The notes under the pieces: generated by a model
The model's database searches: none
Told to the model about the DNA's origin: nothing
Seen by the model: the letters and a program-made list of their open reading frames with translations, nothing else
In this document: positions 23,794-31,517 of the stretch, piece by piece
Position numbering within the stretch: position 1 is the stretch's first letter
Layout: each line of letters opens with the position of its first letter
Origin: an uncultured Eubacterium sp.
Lineage (GTDB): Bacteria; Bacillota; Clostridia; Lachnospirales; Lachnospiraceae
DNA length: 32,716 nucleotides
NCBI GenBank assembly: GCA_947090545.1
Contig: CAMUPC010000017.1
Span: forward strand, 1 to 32,716
Direction of reading: 5' to 3'
Translations under genes and position numbers: made by a program

Positions 23794-24534
23794 ATGAATC
23801 AAGCGAAGGATAAATTTTGGGAATTTTTTGATGATGAGCATCGGGAATACGCTTCAGAAATTATGGATGCAGAAGCGGAATATTATGAAAAGTCGGCTAT
23901 TTTGATAAATCATGATTTGCCGGATTGGGGGGGGGTAGTTCTTGATATTGGAAATGGCGGAATTATTAATTATGATTATAAAAAGTTGAAAAAGTTATTA
24001 TGTGCGGATATTTATGTGTCTGAAAAAACAAAACAAAAATATCGAGATATGGAAAATATTGCGTTTGTTGAGACTGATATTACAAATATGAAAAATATTA
24101 AGGATCATGTCTATGATGCAGTCATTGTACAAAAAGTGATCCACCATCTGGCTGTTCCTTCTTATACTGAAACGAAGAGAAATGCAGTTCGTGCATTAAG
24201 AGAATGTATACGGGTACTAAAACCTTCAGGCAAACTTATCATATGTGAATCAACGGTCAGCCGTTGGTTTGAGCTTTTGGAAATAGTGTTTTTTCCATTG
24301 ATGTTAAAGATGTGCGATTTGATTAAGTTTGACAAAGTATATCAATACTCTCCAAAGTCTTTGGAAAAGCTGATGCGGAGTGCATTAAAAGGAAAAGCAA
24401 CAGTAGAAAGAGTGCAAGATATTGGAATGGGAAAGCATGTTTTGTTTTTAGGGAGAAAATTGCCGTCCAGGATACTTCCATGCAGTGTAACCTATTATTT
24501 GGTAAAAAAGAATCGTAAAGTGAATAAATTTTAG
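23794..24534 (+). CDS. Class I SAM-dependent methyltransferase with in-frame G9 tract
   Basis: This is a 246-residue protein with a Methyltransf_25/11-like core. VLDIGNGGIINYDY is motif I, FVETDITN gives the acidic strand end, and VIVQKVIHHLAVPSYTETKRNAVRALRECIRVLKPSGKLII the later motifs. AAAGGA precedes ATG 23794. Codons 45-48 contain a run of nine Gs just before motif I. Loss or gain of one G would put a stop codon within four codons. The gene is strongly AT-rich, which makes the G run stand out. The likely role is sugar O-methylation of the surface glycan, possibly phase-variable. Confidence 0.83.
   Translation: MNQAKDKFWEFFDDEHREYASEIMDAEAEYYEKSAILINHDLPDWGGVVLDIGNGGIINYDYKKLKKLLCADIYVSEKTKQKYRDMENIAFVETDITNMKNIKDHVYDAVIVQKVIHHLAVPSYTETKRNAVRALRECIRVLKPSGKLIICESTVSRWFELLEIVFFPLMLKMCDLIKFDKVYQYSPKSLEKLMRSALKGKATVERVQDIGMGKHVLFLGRKLPSRILPCSVTYYLVKKNRKVNKF
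23927..23935 (+). repeat. G9 homopolymer inside methyltransferase gene (candidate phase-variation tract)
   Basis: Nine consecutive Gs occur in an AT-rich coding region. With G9 the frame reads through (D-W-G-G-V-V-L-D). With G8 the next codon after Gly-Gly becomes TAG. With G10 the frame reads GGT AGT TCT TGA. Both alternatives therefore stop almost at once, near residue 50 of 246. Confidence 0.8.
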
Positions 24535-24568
24535 AAAACTTTTTACAAAAAAGAAAGAAGAATGATTT

Positions 24569-25534
24569 ATGAACAAAACATCAAAAATCTACATAGCAGG
24601 GCACCAAGGAATGGTAGGATCTGCCATTAACCGTGAATTACAAAAGCAGGGATACGAAAATATTTTGACCCGCACCCACAGCCAGCTTGATCTGTGCCGT
24701 CAGGCTGATGTAGAGGAATTTTTTAAAAACGAACGGCCGGAATATGTATTTCTTGCCGCCGCAAAGGTTGGCGGCATTTTAGCAAATGAGCAGTCGTTAG
24801 CGGATTTTATGTATGACAATTTGGCAATGGAGATGAATGTGATCCATGCGGCTTGGCAATACGGCTGCAAAAAGCTGGAGTTTCTTGGCTCTTCGTGTAT
24901 TTATCCACGTATGGCGCCGCAGCCGATACAAGAAAGCGCCCTGCTAACCGGAGCGCTGGAAAAGACGAATGAGGCATATGCGCTTGCAAAAATAGCGGGG
25001 CTTAAATACTGTGAATTTTTAAACAGGCAGTATGGGACAGACTATATTTCCATAATGCCAACAAATTTGTATGGAAAAAATGATAATTATCATCCAACGA
25101 ACAGCCATGTGATGCCTGCACTGCTCCGCCGTTTTCATGAGGCAAAGCAGGCAGGTGATCCGTATGTGTCGTGCTGGGGAGATGGAAGCCCGCTGCGGGA
25201 GTTTTTGTATGTGGATGACCTGGCGCAGTTGTGTGTGTTTCTAATGAACCATTATTCCGGGAATGAAACAGTGAATGCAGGCACCGGGCAGGAAATCAGC
25301 ATTAAAGAGCTTGCGAAGCTGGTGGCAGAGGTAGTAGGTTATACAGGAGAAATTCGCTGGGATACGTCCAAACCTAATGGGACACCACGCAAGCTGCTTG
25401 ACGTAAGCAAAGCAAAACAGCTTGGATGGACGTATCAGACACCATTAAGAGAAGGTATCTGGCTGGCTTATCAGGATTTTTTAGAGAATACTTGTCAGTG
25501 TTCTGGCCGGACTTTGCGTGAGAGGCAGCTATGA
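24569..25534 (+). CDS. fcl: GDP-L-fucose synthase (GDP-4-keto-6-deoxy-D-mannose 3,5-epimerase/4-reductase)
   Basis: This 321-residue extended SDR turns GDP-4-keto-6-deoxy-D-mannose into GDP-L-fucose. AGHQGMVGS carries GxxGxxG (11-17). By alignment to E. coli Fcl, the catalytic S108, Y137 and K141 (YALAK) are present, and so are the epimerisation residues C110 and H180 ([15 protein letters not shown]). Epimerase activity should therefore be intact. [11 protein letters not shown] is the usual C-terminal substrate motif. The stop overlaps the start of the RMD-type reductase. Gmd, which makes its substrate, is encoded at 27428. Similar enzymes also act on GDP-6-deoxy-4-keto-heptose in some capsules, an alternative worth testing here. 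Confidence 0.93.
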   Translation: MNKTSKIYIAGHQGMVGSAINRELQKQGYENILTRTHSQLDLCRQADVEEFFKNERPEYVFLAAAKVGGILANEQSLADFMYDNLAMEMNVIHAAWQYGCKKLEFLGSSCIYPRMAPQPIQESALLTGALEKTNEAYALAKIAGLKYCEFLNRQYGTDYISIMPTNLYGKNDNYHPTNSHVMPALLRRFHEAKQAGDPYVSCWGDGSPLREFLYVDDLAQLCVFLMNHYSGNETVNAGTGQEISIKELAKLVAEVVGYTGEIRWDTSKPNGTPRKLLDVSKAKQLGWTYQTPLREGIWLAYQDFLENTCQCSGRTLRERQL

Positions 25535-26475
25535 AAAAAGCATTGATTATAGGTGCTGCGGGGTTTGTCGGAAGTTATCTTGCGAAAGAACTGTGGCAAA
25601 ACTATGGCATGGAAGTGCATGTGTCTAAGCTGCCGAAGGAGCACCTTGAGATCGCGTATGCACACGTTCATAATCTGGATATCCTGCAAAAAGAAGAGGT
25701 GTCAGGACTGTTATATGAGATACTGCCGGATTACATTTTTCATCTTGCAGCGCAAAGTTCGGTCAGTATTGCATGGAAGAATCCAGGGCTTACGGTTGAT
25801 GTCAATGTGAAGGGATGCATTCATGTATTGGATGCAGTACGGGAATTGTTTTATAAGCCAAGGATTCTGCTTGTTGGTTCTGGAGAAGAATATGGCAGGA
25901 TATATGCCGAGGAGGTGCCTGTTACAGAAAGCAATCATCTGCGTCCAGGCAATATCTATGCAGCGACTAAGGTATGCCAAAATATGATCGGAACTATCTA
26001 TGCACAGGCTTATGATATGGATCTTTTGATGGTGCGGTCTTTTAACCATATCGGGCCAGGGCAGGCGCCGATCTTTGTTGTCTCTGATTTTTGCAGGCAG
26101 GTTGCTCAGATTGAAGCAGGAATGAAAGAGCCTGTGATGTATGTTGGTAATCTTAAGGCAAGACGCGATTTTACAGATGTGCGGGATGTCGTGCGTGCCT
26201 ATGCGCTGTTGGTTTTGTATGGAAAGCCGGGAGAGACTTATAATGTAGGCAGCGGCCATGCATATGCGATAAGAGAAGTGTTGGATTTGATCTTGTCTTT
26301 GTCTGGGGCAAACATCCGAATAGAGACAGATCCAAATAAGATTCGTCCGGTGGATGTAGCGGTGATTGAAGCAGATATTACGAAATTGCACCAGGAGACG
26401 GGATGGCGGCAGTCAATCCCGCTTGTGCAGACATTGCAGGAGACATTGGACGACTGGAGAGCGAGAGTGGAGTGA
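25531..26475 (+). CDS. rmd: GDP-6-deoxy-D-mannose reductase-like NAD-dependent epimerase (RMD-type)
   Basis: This is a 314-residue extended SDR. GAAGFVG (8-14) binds the cofactor, and S117 (VGSGEEYG), Y143 and K147 (YAATK) form the catalytic set. [10 protein letters not shown] and [17 protein letters not shown] are typical of RMD/GMD relatives. It lacks the Cys/His epimerase pair of Fcl, so it is expected only to reduce the 4-keto group, giving GDP-D-rhamnose (or, on a heptose, a GDP-6-deoxy-heptose). It shares the Gmd product with Fcl. The start overlaps the fcl stop (ATGA), and the stop overlaps by one base the start of the AraC-like gene. Confidence 0.86.
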   Translation: MKKALIIGAAGFVGSYLAKELWQNYGMEVHVSKLPKEHLEIAYAHVHNLDILQKEEVSGLLYEILPDYIFHLAAQSSVSIAWKNPGLTVDVNVKGCIHVLDAVRELFYKPRILLVGSGEEYGRIYAEEVPVTESNHLRPGNIYAATKVCQNMIGTIYAQAYDMDLLMVRSFNHIGPGQAPIFVVSDFCRQVAQIEAGMKEPVMYVGNLKARRDFTDVRDVVRAYALLVLYGKPGETYNVGSGHAYAIREVLDLILSLSGANIRIETDPNKIRPVDVAVIEADITKLHQETGWRQSIPLVQTLQETLDDWRARVE

Positions 26476-27374
26476 TGATAGATAACAGGCAGCAGGAGAC
26501 GGTTGTAAACAGGACTGTACAAGAAGGGATGCAGGAAATGTTTGCATCAAAAGGCGTAACAAGATCAGACCGAGTGTTGCATACGCCTGGAAGCTTTGCA
26601 AAAAAAAATCTGCTTTATGTGCAGGAAGCAGGGACATTAGAAAGCCTGATACCTCACATATGCAGGAGAAAGCATCTGGATTCATATTTGATTTTTGAAG
26701 TTCTTTGCGGAAAAGGGAGCATTACTTATGAGGGCAAAAGCTATGAAATGCATCAGGGAGAATGCATATGGATTGACTGCCGCAAGGAATTTGCACATAT
26801 CAGCAGCAGCGAGATGCCGTGGCGTCTTGCCTGGATTCATTTTAATGGAAATTGTGCTGGCGAGTTTTACAAATTGTTCTGTGAACGGCATGATTCACCG
26901 GTATTTGTTCCAGCAGATGCGGGCAAAATACGACGAATTTTGGAACAGGTGCCGCAGGCTGTAAAAGATGATGCCGCGGAATTGGAGATACACAGCCTTT
27001 TGACTCAGTTGGCTGTCGCCTGCAACCAACAGGCAAGCGAAAAGGATTTGCTGAGGGATGTCAGGGAATATATCAATGCAAATTTTAAAGAGAATAGGAT
27101 TTTACAGCTGCTGGAGCAGCGATTTGGCATTATCTGGCCGGAGCTGGAAGTGATGTTTTTGGAAAACTATGGGATTGGGCTTATGGACTATATCTTGAAT
27201 AGAAGGTTTAATGCAGCAAAGGAACAGCTTCGTTTTACAATACTGCCAGTAATAGAAGTGATAAAACAATCCGGGATTGGAAATGAAGAGTTGTTTTACC
27301 GGCTGTTTCAGGAGTATGAAAATATGAGTCCCCAGGAATATCGGGAAAAATGGGCGCAGTGGATGAAAGATTGA
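26475..27374 (+). CDS. AraC-family-like regulator with cupin domain and divergent HTH
   Basis: This is a 299-residue protein. Residues 60-125 look like the AraC-type cupin sensor ([21 protein letters not shown], then [16 protein letters not shown] and [10 protein letters not shown]). The last 100 residues align in layout with an AraC double HTH ([15 protein letters not shown], then [36 protein letters not shown]). The first recognition helix is unusual ([19 protein letters not shown]) and lacks the common pattern. ATG 26475 overlaps the preceding stop by one base (TGATG), with a GGAG-like site before it. Sitting between two nucleotide-sugar genes, it could sense a sugar or nucleotide sugar and control the operon. 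An A9 run lies at 26600-26608. Confidence 0.8.
   Translation: MIDNRQQETVVNRTVQEGMQEMFASKGVTRSDRVLHTPGSFAKKNLLYVQEAGTLESLIPHICRRKHLDSYLIFEVLCGKGSITYEGKSYEMHQGECIWIDCRKEFAHISSSEMPWRLAWIHFNGNCAGEFYKLFCERHDSPVFVPADAGKIRRILEQVPQAVKDDAAELEIHSLLTQLAVACNQQASEKDLLRDVREYINANFKENRILQLLEQRFGIIWPELEVMFLENYGIGLMDYILNRRFNAAKEQLRFTILPVIEVIKQSGIGNEELFYRLFQEYENMSPQEYREKWAQWMKD
26600..26608 (+). repeat. A9 homopolymer in AraC-like gene
   Basis: Nine As encode Ala-Lys-Lys-Asn around residues 42-45 of the regulator. Such runs can promote slippage by polymerase, but A runs are common in genomes of this composition, so the meaning is uncertain. Confidence 0.5.
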
Positions 27375-27382
27375 GAAGTTGT

Positions 27383-27402
27383 CAGCGGCTGTGCCGCCGC
27401 TG
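27383..27402 (+). promoter_or_regulatory. GC-rich hairpin upstream of gmd
   Basis: CAGCGGC (27383-27389) and GCCGCTG (27396-27402) form a perfect 7-bp stem with a 6-nt loop in the 53-nt gap before gmd. No clear T-run follows, and AAGGAG (27411-27416) lies just downstream. It could be an mRNA processing or stability element or a weak attenuator rather than a true terminator. Confidence 0.45.
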
Positions 27403-27427
27403 TATTATTAAAGGAGATTTGCTTGCA

Positions 27428-28444
27428 ATGAAGAAAAAAGCGTTAATTACAGGTGTGACAGGGCAGGACGGGAGTTATCTTGCGGAGCTGCTTTTAGAAA
27501 AAGGGTATGAAGTACATGGGATGGTACGCCGTTCTTCGACAGAAAAGATGGAGCGGATTGAACAAATCAAAGACAGGCTGCATCTGCATTATGGTGATTT
27601 GGCAGATTCTATGAGCCTTGTAAAGATTATTAGAGAAGTGATGCCGGATGAGATTTATAATTTGGCTGCGCAGTCACATGTCCAGGTGAGCTTTGACGTG
27701 CCTGAGTATACGGCGGATGTTGCCGCTCTTGGCGTACTTCGTGTATTGGAAGCGGTACGTGCCGTAGGGCTTGCAGACAGATGCAGGATTTACCAGGCTT
27801 CCACTTCGGAGCTGTTTGGAAAAGTGGAGGAGGTTCCGCAGAGTGAAGAGACTCCGTTTCATCCATACAGCCCTTATGCGGCTGCAAAGCAATATGGGTA
27901 TTGGATTGTAAAAGAATACAGAGAGGCTTACGGGATGTTCTGCTGTTCTGGCATTTTATTTAACCATGAGTCAGAGCGGCGCGGAGAGACGTTTGTAACG
28001 AGGAAGATTTCTCTGGCAGCGGCAAGGATTGCGCAGGGCAGGCAGGAGAAGCTGTATCTTGGAAATTTATCTTCTCTGCGGGATTGGGGATATGCAAAAG
28101 ATTATGTGGAATGTATGTGGATGATTTTACAGCACGATTCTCCAGAAGACTTTGTGATTGCAACCGGTGAACAGCATTCTGTTCGGGAATTTTGCGAATA
28201 CGCGTTTCGCGAAGCGGGCATAGAGCTGGAATTTCAGGGGAAAGGCATTGAAGAGGTTGGCATAAACCGCGCGACAGGTAAAACGGTAATTGAAGTATCG
28301 TCGGAATTTTACCGTCCGACTGATGTTGTAAATCTTTGGGGAAATCCGCAGAAAGCAATGGATAAGCTAGGCTGGAATCCAACAAAGACAAGCTTTGCGG
28401 AGCTGGTCAGGATTATGGTGCGGCATGACCTGGATTTGAATTAG
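27428..28444 (+). CDS. gmd: GDP-mannose 4,6-dehydratase
   Basis: This 338-residue extended SDR converts GDP-D-mannose to GDP-4-keto-6-deoxy-D-mannose, the common precursor for the fcl and rmd products. GVTGQDG (9-15) binds NADP. The catalytic T126, E128 (STSELFG), Y150 and K154 (YAAAK) align with T132, E134, Y156 and K160 of E. coli Gmd. [21 protein letters not shown] and [10 protein letters not shown] are family motifs. I chose ATG 27428 because the conserved N-terminus starts there; AAGGAG is 11 nt upstream, slightly far. It is the last gene before the terminator. The same fold is used by DmhA-type enzymes on GDP-manno-heptose, which this operon should also make. Confidence 0.94.
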   Translation: MKKKALITGVTGQDGSYLAELLLEKGYEVHGMVRRSSTEKMERIEQIKDRLHLHYGDLADSMSLVKIIREVMPDEIYNLAAQSHVQVSFDVPEYTADVAALGVLRVLEAVRAVGLADRCRIYQASTSELFGKVEEVPQSEETPFHPYSPYAAAKQYGYWIVKEYREAYGMFCCSGILFNHESERRGETFVTRKISLAAARIAQGRQEKLYLGNLSSLRDWGYAKDYVECMWMILQHDSPEDFVIATGEQHSVREFCEYAFREAGIELEFQGKGIEEVGINRATGKTVIEVSSEFYRPTDVVNLWGNPQKAMDKLGWNPTKTSFAELVRIMVRHDLDLN

Positions 28445-28484
28445 GCATCAATTTGGAAAAAACAACTGAATTTATCTAATGCCA

Positions 28485-28516
28485 AGCATCTATCAAAAAT
28501 GGTAGGTGCTTTTTTT
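28485..28516 (+). terminator. Rho-independent terminator ending the polysaccharide operon
   Basis: AGCATCTATC (28485-28494) pairs with GGTAGGTGCT (28501-28510) through 10 bp including two G-U pairs, with a 6-nt A-rich loop, and is followed by a run of seven Ts. It lies 40 nt after the gmd stop. Confidence 0.85.
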
Positions 28517-28585
28517 AAGCGAAATTGGGGATGTAACTGAGAGATATGGAATCGAGTGTCGTTTTTAAGAGCCTGTCAATTCATC

Positions 28586-28613
28586 TTGAAAATCACGAAT
28601 AGTCTGATATAAT
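28586..28613 (+). promoter_or_regulatory. Sigma-A-type promoter for the Uma2 gene
   Basis: TTGAAA (28586-28591), a 16-nt spacer and TATAAT (28608-28613), preceded by TGA so that an extended -10 (TGNTATAAT) is formed. It lies about 67 nt before the Uma2 start codon and after the operon terminator, so it begins a new transcription unit. Confidence 0.75.
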
Positions 28614-28679
28614 ACAACTAGGATTTTATCAAAACAGAAAAAGGAAAGTCGGATACAGTGCCAGAAAGGGGATGCACAA

Positions 28680-29201
28680 ATGGATTTGGATTTACAAATA
28701 ACAGACATGGCAGGCGCAAGGCCGGAACATTCCACAGTGATTGTAAATTTTGTAGCAGCAGTACGCAAGCAGCTAAAAAACAGCACGTGCTATGTTTTTT
28801 CCGATAATGTACAATATCGGTTTAAAACAGACGATGGAGAAAATAAAATCGTTATACCGGACGCATCGATTAATTGCCGTACAAAATCACGCCGAGGAAA
28901 TACCTTTATCGACGCACCCCGTTTTGTAATGGAAGTGTTAAGCCCATCAACTGAAAAATATGACCGTGGTGAGAAAATGCATTTGTATTGCCAGCAGGAG
29001 ATAGACGAATATTGGATTGTTGATTATAAAGAAAAGAGTGTAGAAATTTATGAACTTGATTATAATGACTCTGGAAAACCACAGTATTATTTATGGAAAA
29101 TGATTACAGAGGAGAATAAAAACGAATTAAAAATCCTTCATTTTCCGAGAATTAATATTACATTTGAAGATTTGTTTGACGAGGTGGATCTGGACTATTA
29201 A
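28680..29201 (+). CDS. Uma2 family protein (DUF820, PD-(D/E)xK nuclease fold)
   Basis: This is a 173-residue protein. VIPDASI (D61), FVMEVLSPST (E85) and EKYDRGEKMHLY then EYWIVDYKEKSVEIY are the conserved Uma2/DUF820 blocks with the PD-(D/E)xK catalytic residues. Family members are putative endonucleases of unclear role, common in cyanobacteria and some Firmicutes. The usual N-terminal segment (with an RYELIDG-like motif) is missing. The same frame upstream is closed by TGA at 28605-28607 and contains no better start, so the gene begins at ATG 28680 with AAGGGG 8 nt upstream. It may be naturally short or N-terminally trimmed. Confidence 0.83.
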   Translation: MDLDLQITDMAGARPEHSTVIVNFVAAVRKQLKNSTCYVFSDNVQYRFKTDDGENKIVIPDASINCRTKSRRGNTFIDAPRFVMEVLSPSTEKYDRGEKMHLYCQQEIDEYWIVDYKEKSVEIYELDYNDSGKPQYYLWKMITEENKNELKILHFPRINITFEDLFDEVDLDY

Positions 29202-29263
29202 ACTTCTTGTTTGTCAAGGAGCTTCATAGAACAGAAAATCAGAATTTTGCGAGGTGATAGAGC

Positions 29264-30073
29264 GTGATGGAATACGTCAAAGCGACAGAAAAGGATTTAG
29301 AAGATATTTCAATATTAGTAAAAACTACCATACAGGAAATCTACCCCCAATACTACCCCAAAGAAGTTGTTGACTTTTTTTGTAAACTCCATTGCAAGAA
29401 AAACATATTTGAGGATATAAAAAGCGGTTTTGTAGGTATTTTGCGAGACGACAATATGATTGTAGGAACAGGTTGTTGTAAAGATAATCATATTACAAGG
29501 GTATATGTAAAAACAGAATGCCAAGGGAAGGGCTACGGAACTTATATTATGCAGTGTTTAGAAAATCAAATCCGTTTGCAATATGATACGGTATATTTAG
29601 ATGCGTCGTTGCCTGCAAGCCACTTATATGAAAAAAGAGGGTATCAGACTATAAAACATGAAAAATGGAACGTAGAAAATGGAAGAATACTTGTATATGA
29701 GGTTATGGTGAAATCATTGCCCAAATCTGTAACAAATATTTGTTATGACGGAAAATTTTTTATTCCGAAAAGAAATACACAAAACGGTGAGGTTGACGGA
29801 AATACAGTATTTGAATACCATCAAAAGGAAAATATGTTATGGGCGGATTACGCTGGTGGAGATATTATAAAAGGCCACTTAATTGGAACAGTAACAGAGA
29901 ACGGAGAATTAGATTTTTGCTATCTGCACATAAATAAACAAAAACAGGTGCGAACTGGAGTCTGCCATAGTGTACCACATATGTTAGATAACGGTAAAAT
30001 TGAATTATCTGAAAAGTGGCAATGGTTAAATGGAGATAAATCGGAGGGTAAATCTGTTGTTGTAGAAATATAA
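29264..30073 (+). CDS. GNAT acetyltransferase with C-terminal beta-rich domain
   Basis: This is a 269-residue two-part protein. Residues 1-150 are a GNAT N-acetyltransferase: RVYVKTECQGKGYGTYIMQ has the acetyl-CoA loop QGKGYG, and LDASLPASHLYEKRGY is motif B. Residues 160-269 (YDGKFFIPKRNTQNGEV to GKSVVVEI) resemble a small all-beta protein that is often free-standing in Firmicutes and frequently labelled N-acetylglutamate synthase without good evidence. GAGGTG (29251-29256) supports GTG 29264 or ATG 29267 as the start. The acetyl acceptor is unknown. The gene is AT-rich and not related to the glycan operon. Confidence 0.82.
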   Translation: MMEYVKATEKDLEDISILVKTTIQEIYPQYYPKEVVDFFCKLHCKKNIFEDIKSGFVGILRDDNMIVGTGCCKDNHITRVYVKTECQGKGYGTYIMQCLENQIRLQYDTVYLDASLPASHLYEKRGYQTIKHEKWNVENGRILVYEVMVKSLPKSVTNICYDGKFFIPKRNTQNGEVDGNTVFEYHQKENMLWADYAGGDIIKGHLIGTVTENGELDFCYLHINKQKQVRTGVCHSVPHMLDNGKIELSEKWQWLNGDKSEGKSVVVEI

Positions 30074-30164
30074 TGACAACAGATCTAGCATATCCCATTT
30101 CAAAGCACGTCCTCCACCCGATCCATACAGTTACATTTCCGACGATCCAAGTTAGGAGTATTCC

Positions 30165-31139
30165 ATGAATAAAAACATTTTACAGTCTGTCCTGGTCACC
30201 TGCGCAGCCCTTTGCCTGGGCTTTGCCGCAAAGAAAGCAGATCAGAAAGCAGATCAGCAAGGCAGCATCCAAATCCACGAAGAAACAATCACCATCTCAG
30301 GCGTCCATACAGGCTATGATTTCATGCTGATTGCAGATACACATATCAGCCTGTGCGACGAGCGAGACCCCGAGCTTTTAGAAAAAGCGCAGGCGCGCCG
30401 GGAAGCGTTTTTTAACGAAAGCGGCAAGGTGGCGGAGCGTACGTTTCACAACCTGATCACCGAAGCCGCAGAGGGCGGCACCGACCTGACGGTTTTTGCA
30501 GGGGATATTACAGATTCTGCAATGTACGCGTCGGTTGATTTTGTGCAGGAGGAGCTGGAACGCCTGGACCAGCCGTATTTATATGTAACCGGCAACCATG
30601 ATTTTGAATATGGGGAAGAATATTTTTCCAAAAAAGCGTACCGTGAGTATTTTCCACGCCTGTTTCCGCTGACGAAAACGACGGAGCAGTATACGGTAAA
30701 AGAGTACGATGACCTGATTGTGGCGGGGATCAATGACAAAAACAACCAGTTTGACAAACAAGCGGTCAAAGCGCTGCTGCCGTATGTAACAGGAACGAAG
30801 CCTGTGATCCTGGTGATGCATGTGCCGTTGCAGCCGCAGGACCAGCATTCTAAGCTGGAGCAGCAGGCGGATACGGTATGGGGATTGTCCAAAGCGGGCA
30901 GGTGCCGGGTGCTGCTGGGAGAGACGGCTTGTAAGCCGAATAAGACGACGCAGAAGCTTTTGGATGCGGTATTTGCCGAGGACAGCCCGGTTGCGGCAGT
31001 GTTTGCCGGGCATATTCACTTTTATAACCGCAGTATGCTGAATGGGAAGTCCGCGCAGCTTGTGACAGGCGCCGGGTATTATGGGGATGCGGCCAGGATT
31101 CATGTACAGGCGGAGAATACGGAGGATAGAGCAGAATGA
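30165..31139 (+). CDS. Secreted or membrane-anchored metallophosphoesterase
   Basis: This is a 324-residue calcineurin-like phosphoesterase. The N-terminus (NILQSVLVTCAALCLGFA) is a signal peptide or anchor with no convincing lipobox, followed by a duplicated KADQ motif from a 12-nt tandem repeat. Metal-binding motifs occur in order: ADTHIS (D58, H60), AGDITDS, GNHDFEY, MHVPL and AGHIHFY. This is the complete DXH-GDxx-GNHD-H-GHxH set, so it should be an active two-metal phosphoesterase acting at the cell surface. The substrate is unknown. AGGAG at 30154-30158 precedes ATG 30165. It is coupled to the next gene by an ATGA overlap. Confidence 0.88.
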   Translation: MNKNILQSVLVTCAALCLGFAAKKADQKADQQGSIQIHEETITISGVHTGYDFMLIADTHISLCDERDPELLEKAQARREAFFNESGKVAERTFHNLITEAAEGGTDLTVFAGDITDSAMYASVDFVQEELERLDQPYLYVTGNHDFEYGEEYFSKKAYREYFPRLFPLTKTTEQYTVKEYDDLIVAGINDKNNQFDKQAVKALLPYVTGTKPVILVMHVPLQPQDQHSKLEQQADTVWGLSKAGRCRVLLGETACKPNKTTQKLLDAVFAEDSPVAAVFAGHIHFYNRSMLNGKSAQLVTGAGYYGDAARIHVQAENTEDRAE

Positions 31140-31480
31140 AATATTTTTGGACAGAATCAGAAAGAAAGCAAAAGCACACGTCCTGCTGCCTGGAATTTCG
31201 CAGGGGAGCCTACCGGGAAGAAGATCCGCACTGGCAGGAGGATTCCATCTGCCTTTATGCGGATCTATTTGATGAGTTAGAGTTATACCCGCTGTTTCAA
31301 AAAGCGGTGCCGCAGTTTGATTACTATGGCCCGACCGAGGTGTCCAGGAAGCAGTGGCAGGCGCTGTACCAGCTTGCCAAAGAGTGCGGCGGCAGAAAGG
31401 AGCAGGCAATCGAAGAGCTTGCACCGTGGGTGTTAGGCTGGCTGCGCACGGAAGAGGTATTTACGGTGTTCGGGATTTAA
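31136..31480 (+). CDS. Small hypothetical protein coupled to metallophosphoesterase
   Basis: This is a 114-residue soluble protein whose family I do not recognise. It begins KYFWTESERKQKHTSCCLEF, is rich in acidic and aromatic residues, has no membrane segment, and ends in a helical stretch (ALYQLAKECGGRKEQAIEEL) and a tail WVLGWLRTEEVFTVFGI. The start overlaps the phosphoesterase stop (31136-31139), which argues that it is real and co-translated. It may be a partner or an immunity/regulatory protein, but nothing visible gives a function. The 37 nt before the convergent AraC gene show no clear terminator. Confidence 0.7.
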   Translation: MKYFWTESERKQKHTSCCLEFRRGAYREEDPHWQEDSICLYADLFDELELYPLFQKAVPQFDYYGPTEVSRKQWQALYQLAKECGGRKEQAIEELAPWVLGWLRTEEVFTVFGI

Positions 31481-31517
31481 GGGAATGTGAAAGTACGTTG
31501 GTTTGCCCAGTTTGGAG

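Noticed and set aside
25495-26522. Minus-strand frames opposite the rmd gene
   Set aside because: The + strand gene has a complete Rossmann and YxxxK set; the opposite frames are shadows.
30579-31424. 281-residue minus-strand frame opposite the metallophosphoesterase
   Set aside because: The + strand gene has the full metal-binding motif set; the minus frame is Arg/Pro/Leu-rich with no domain pattern.
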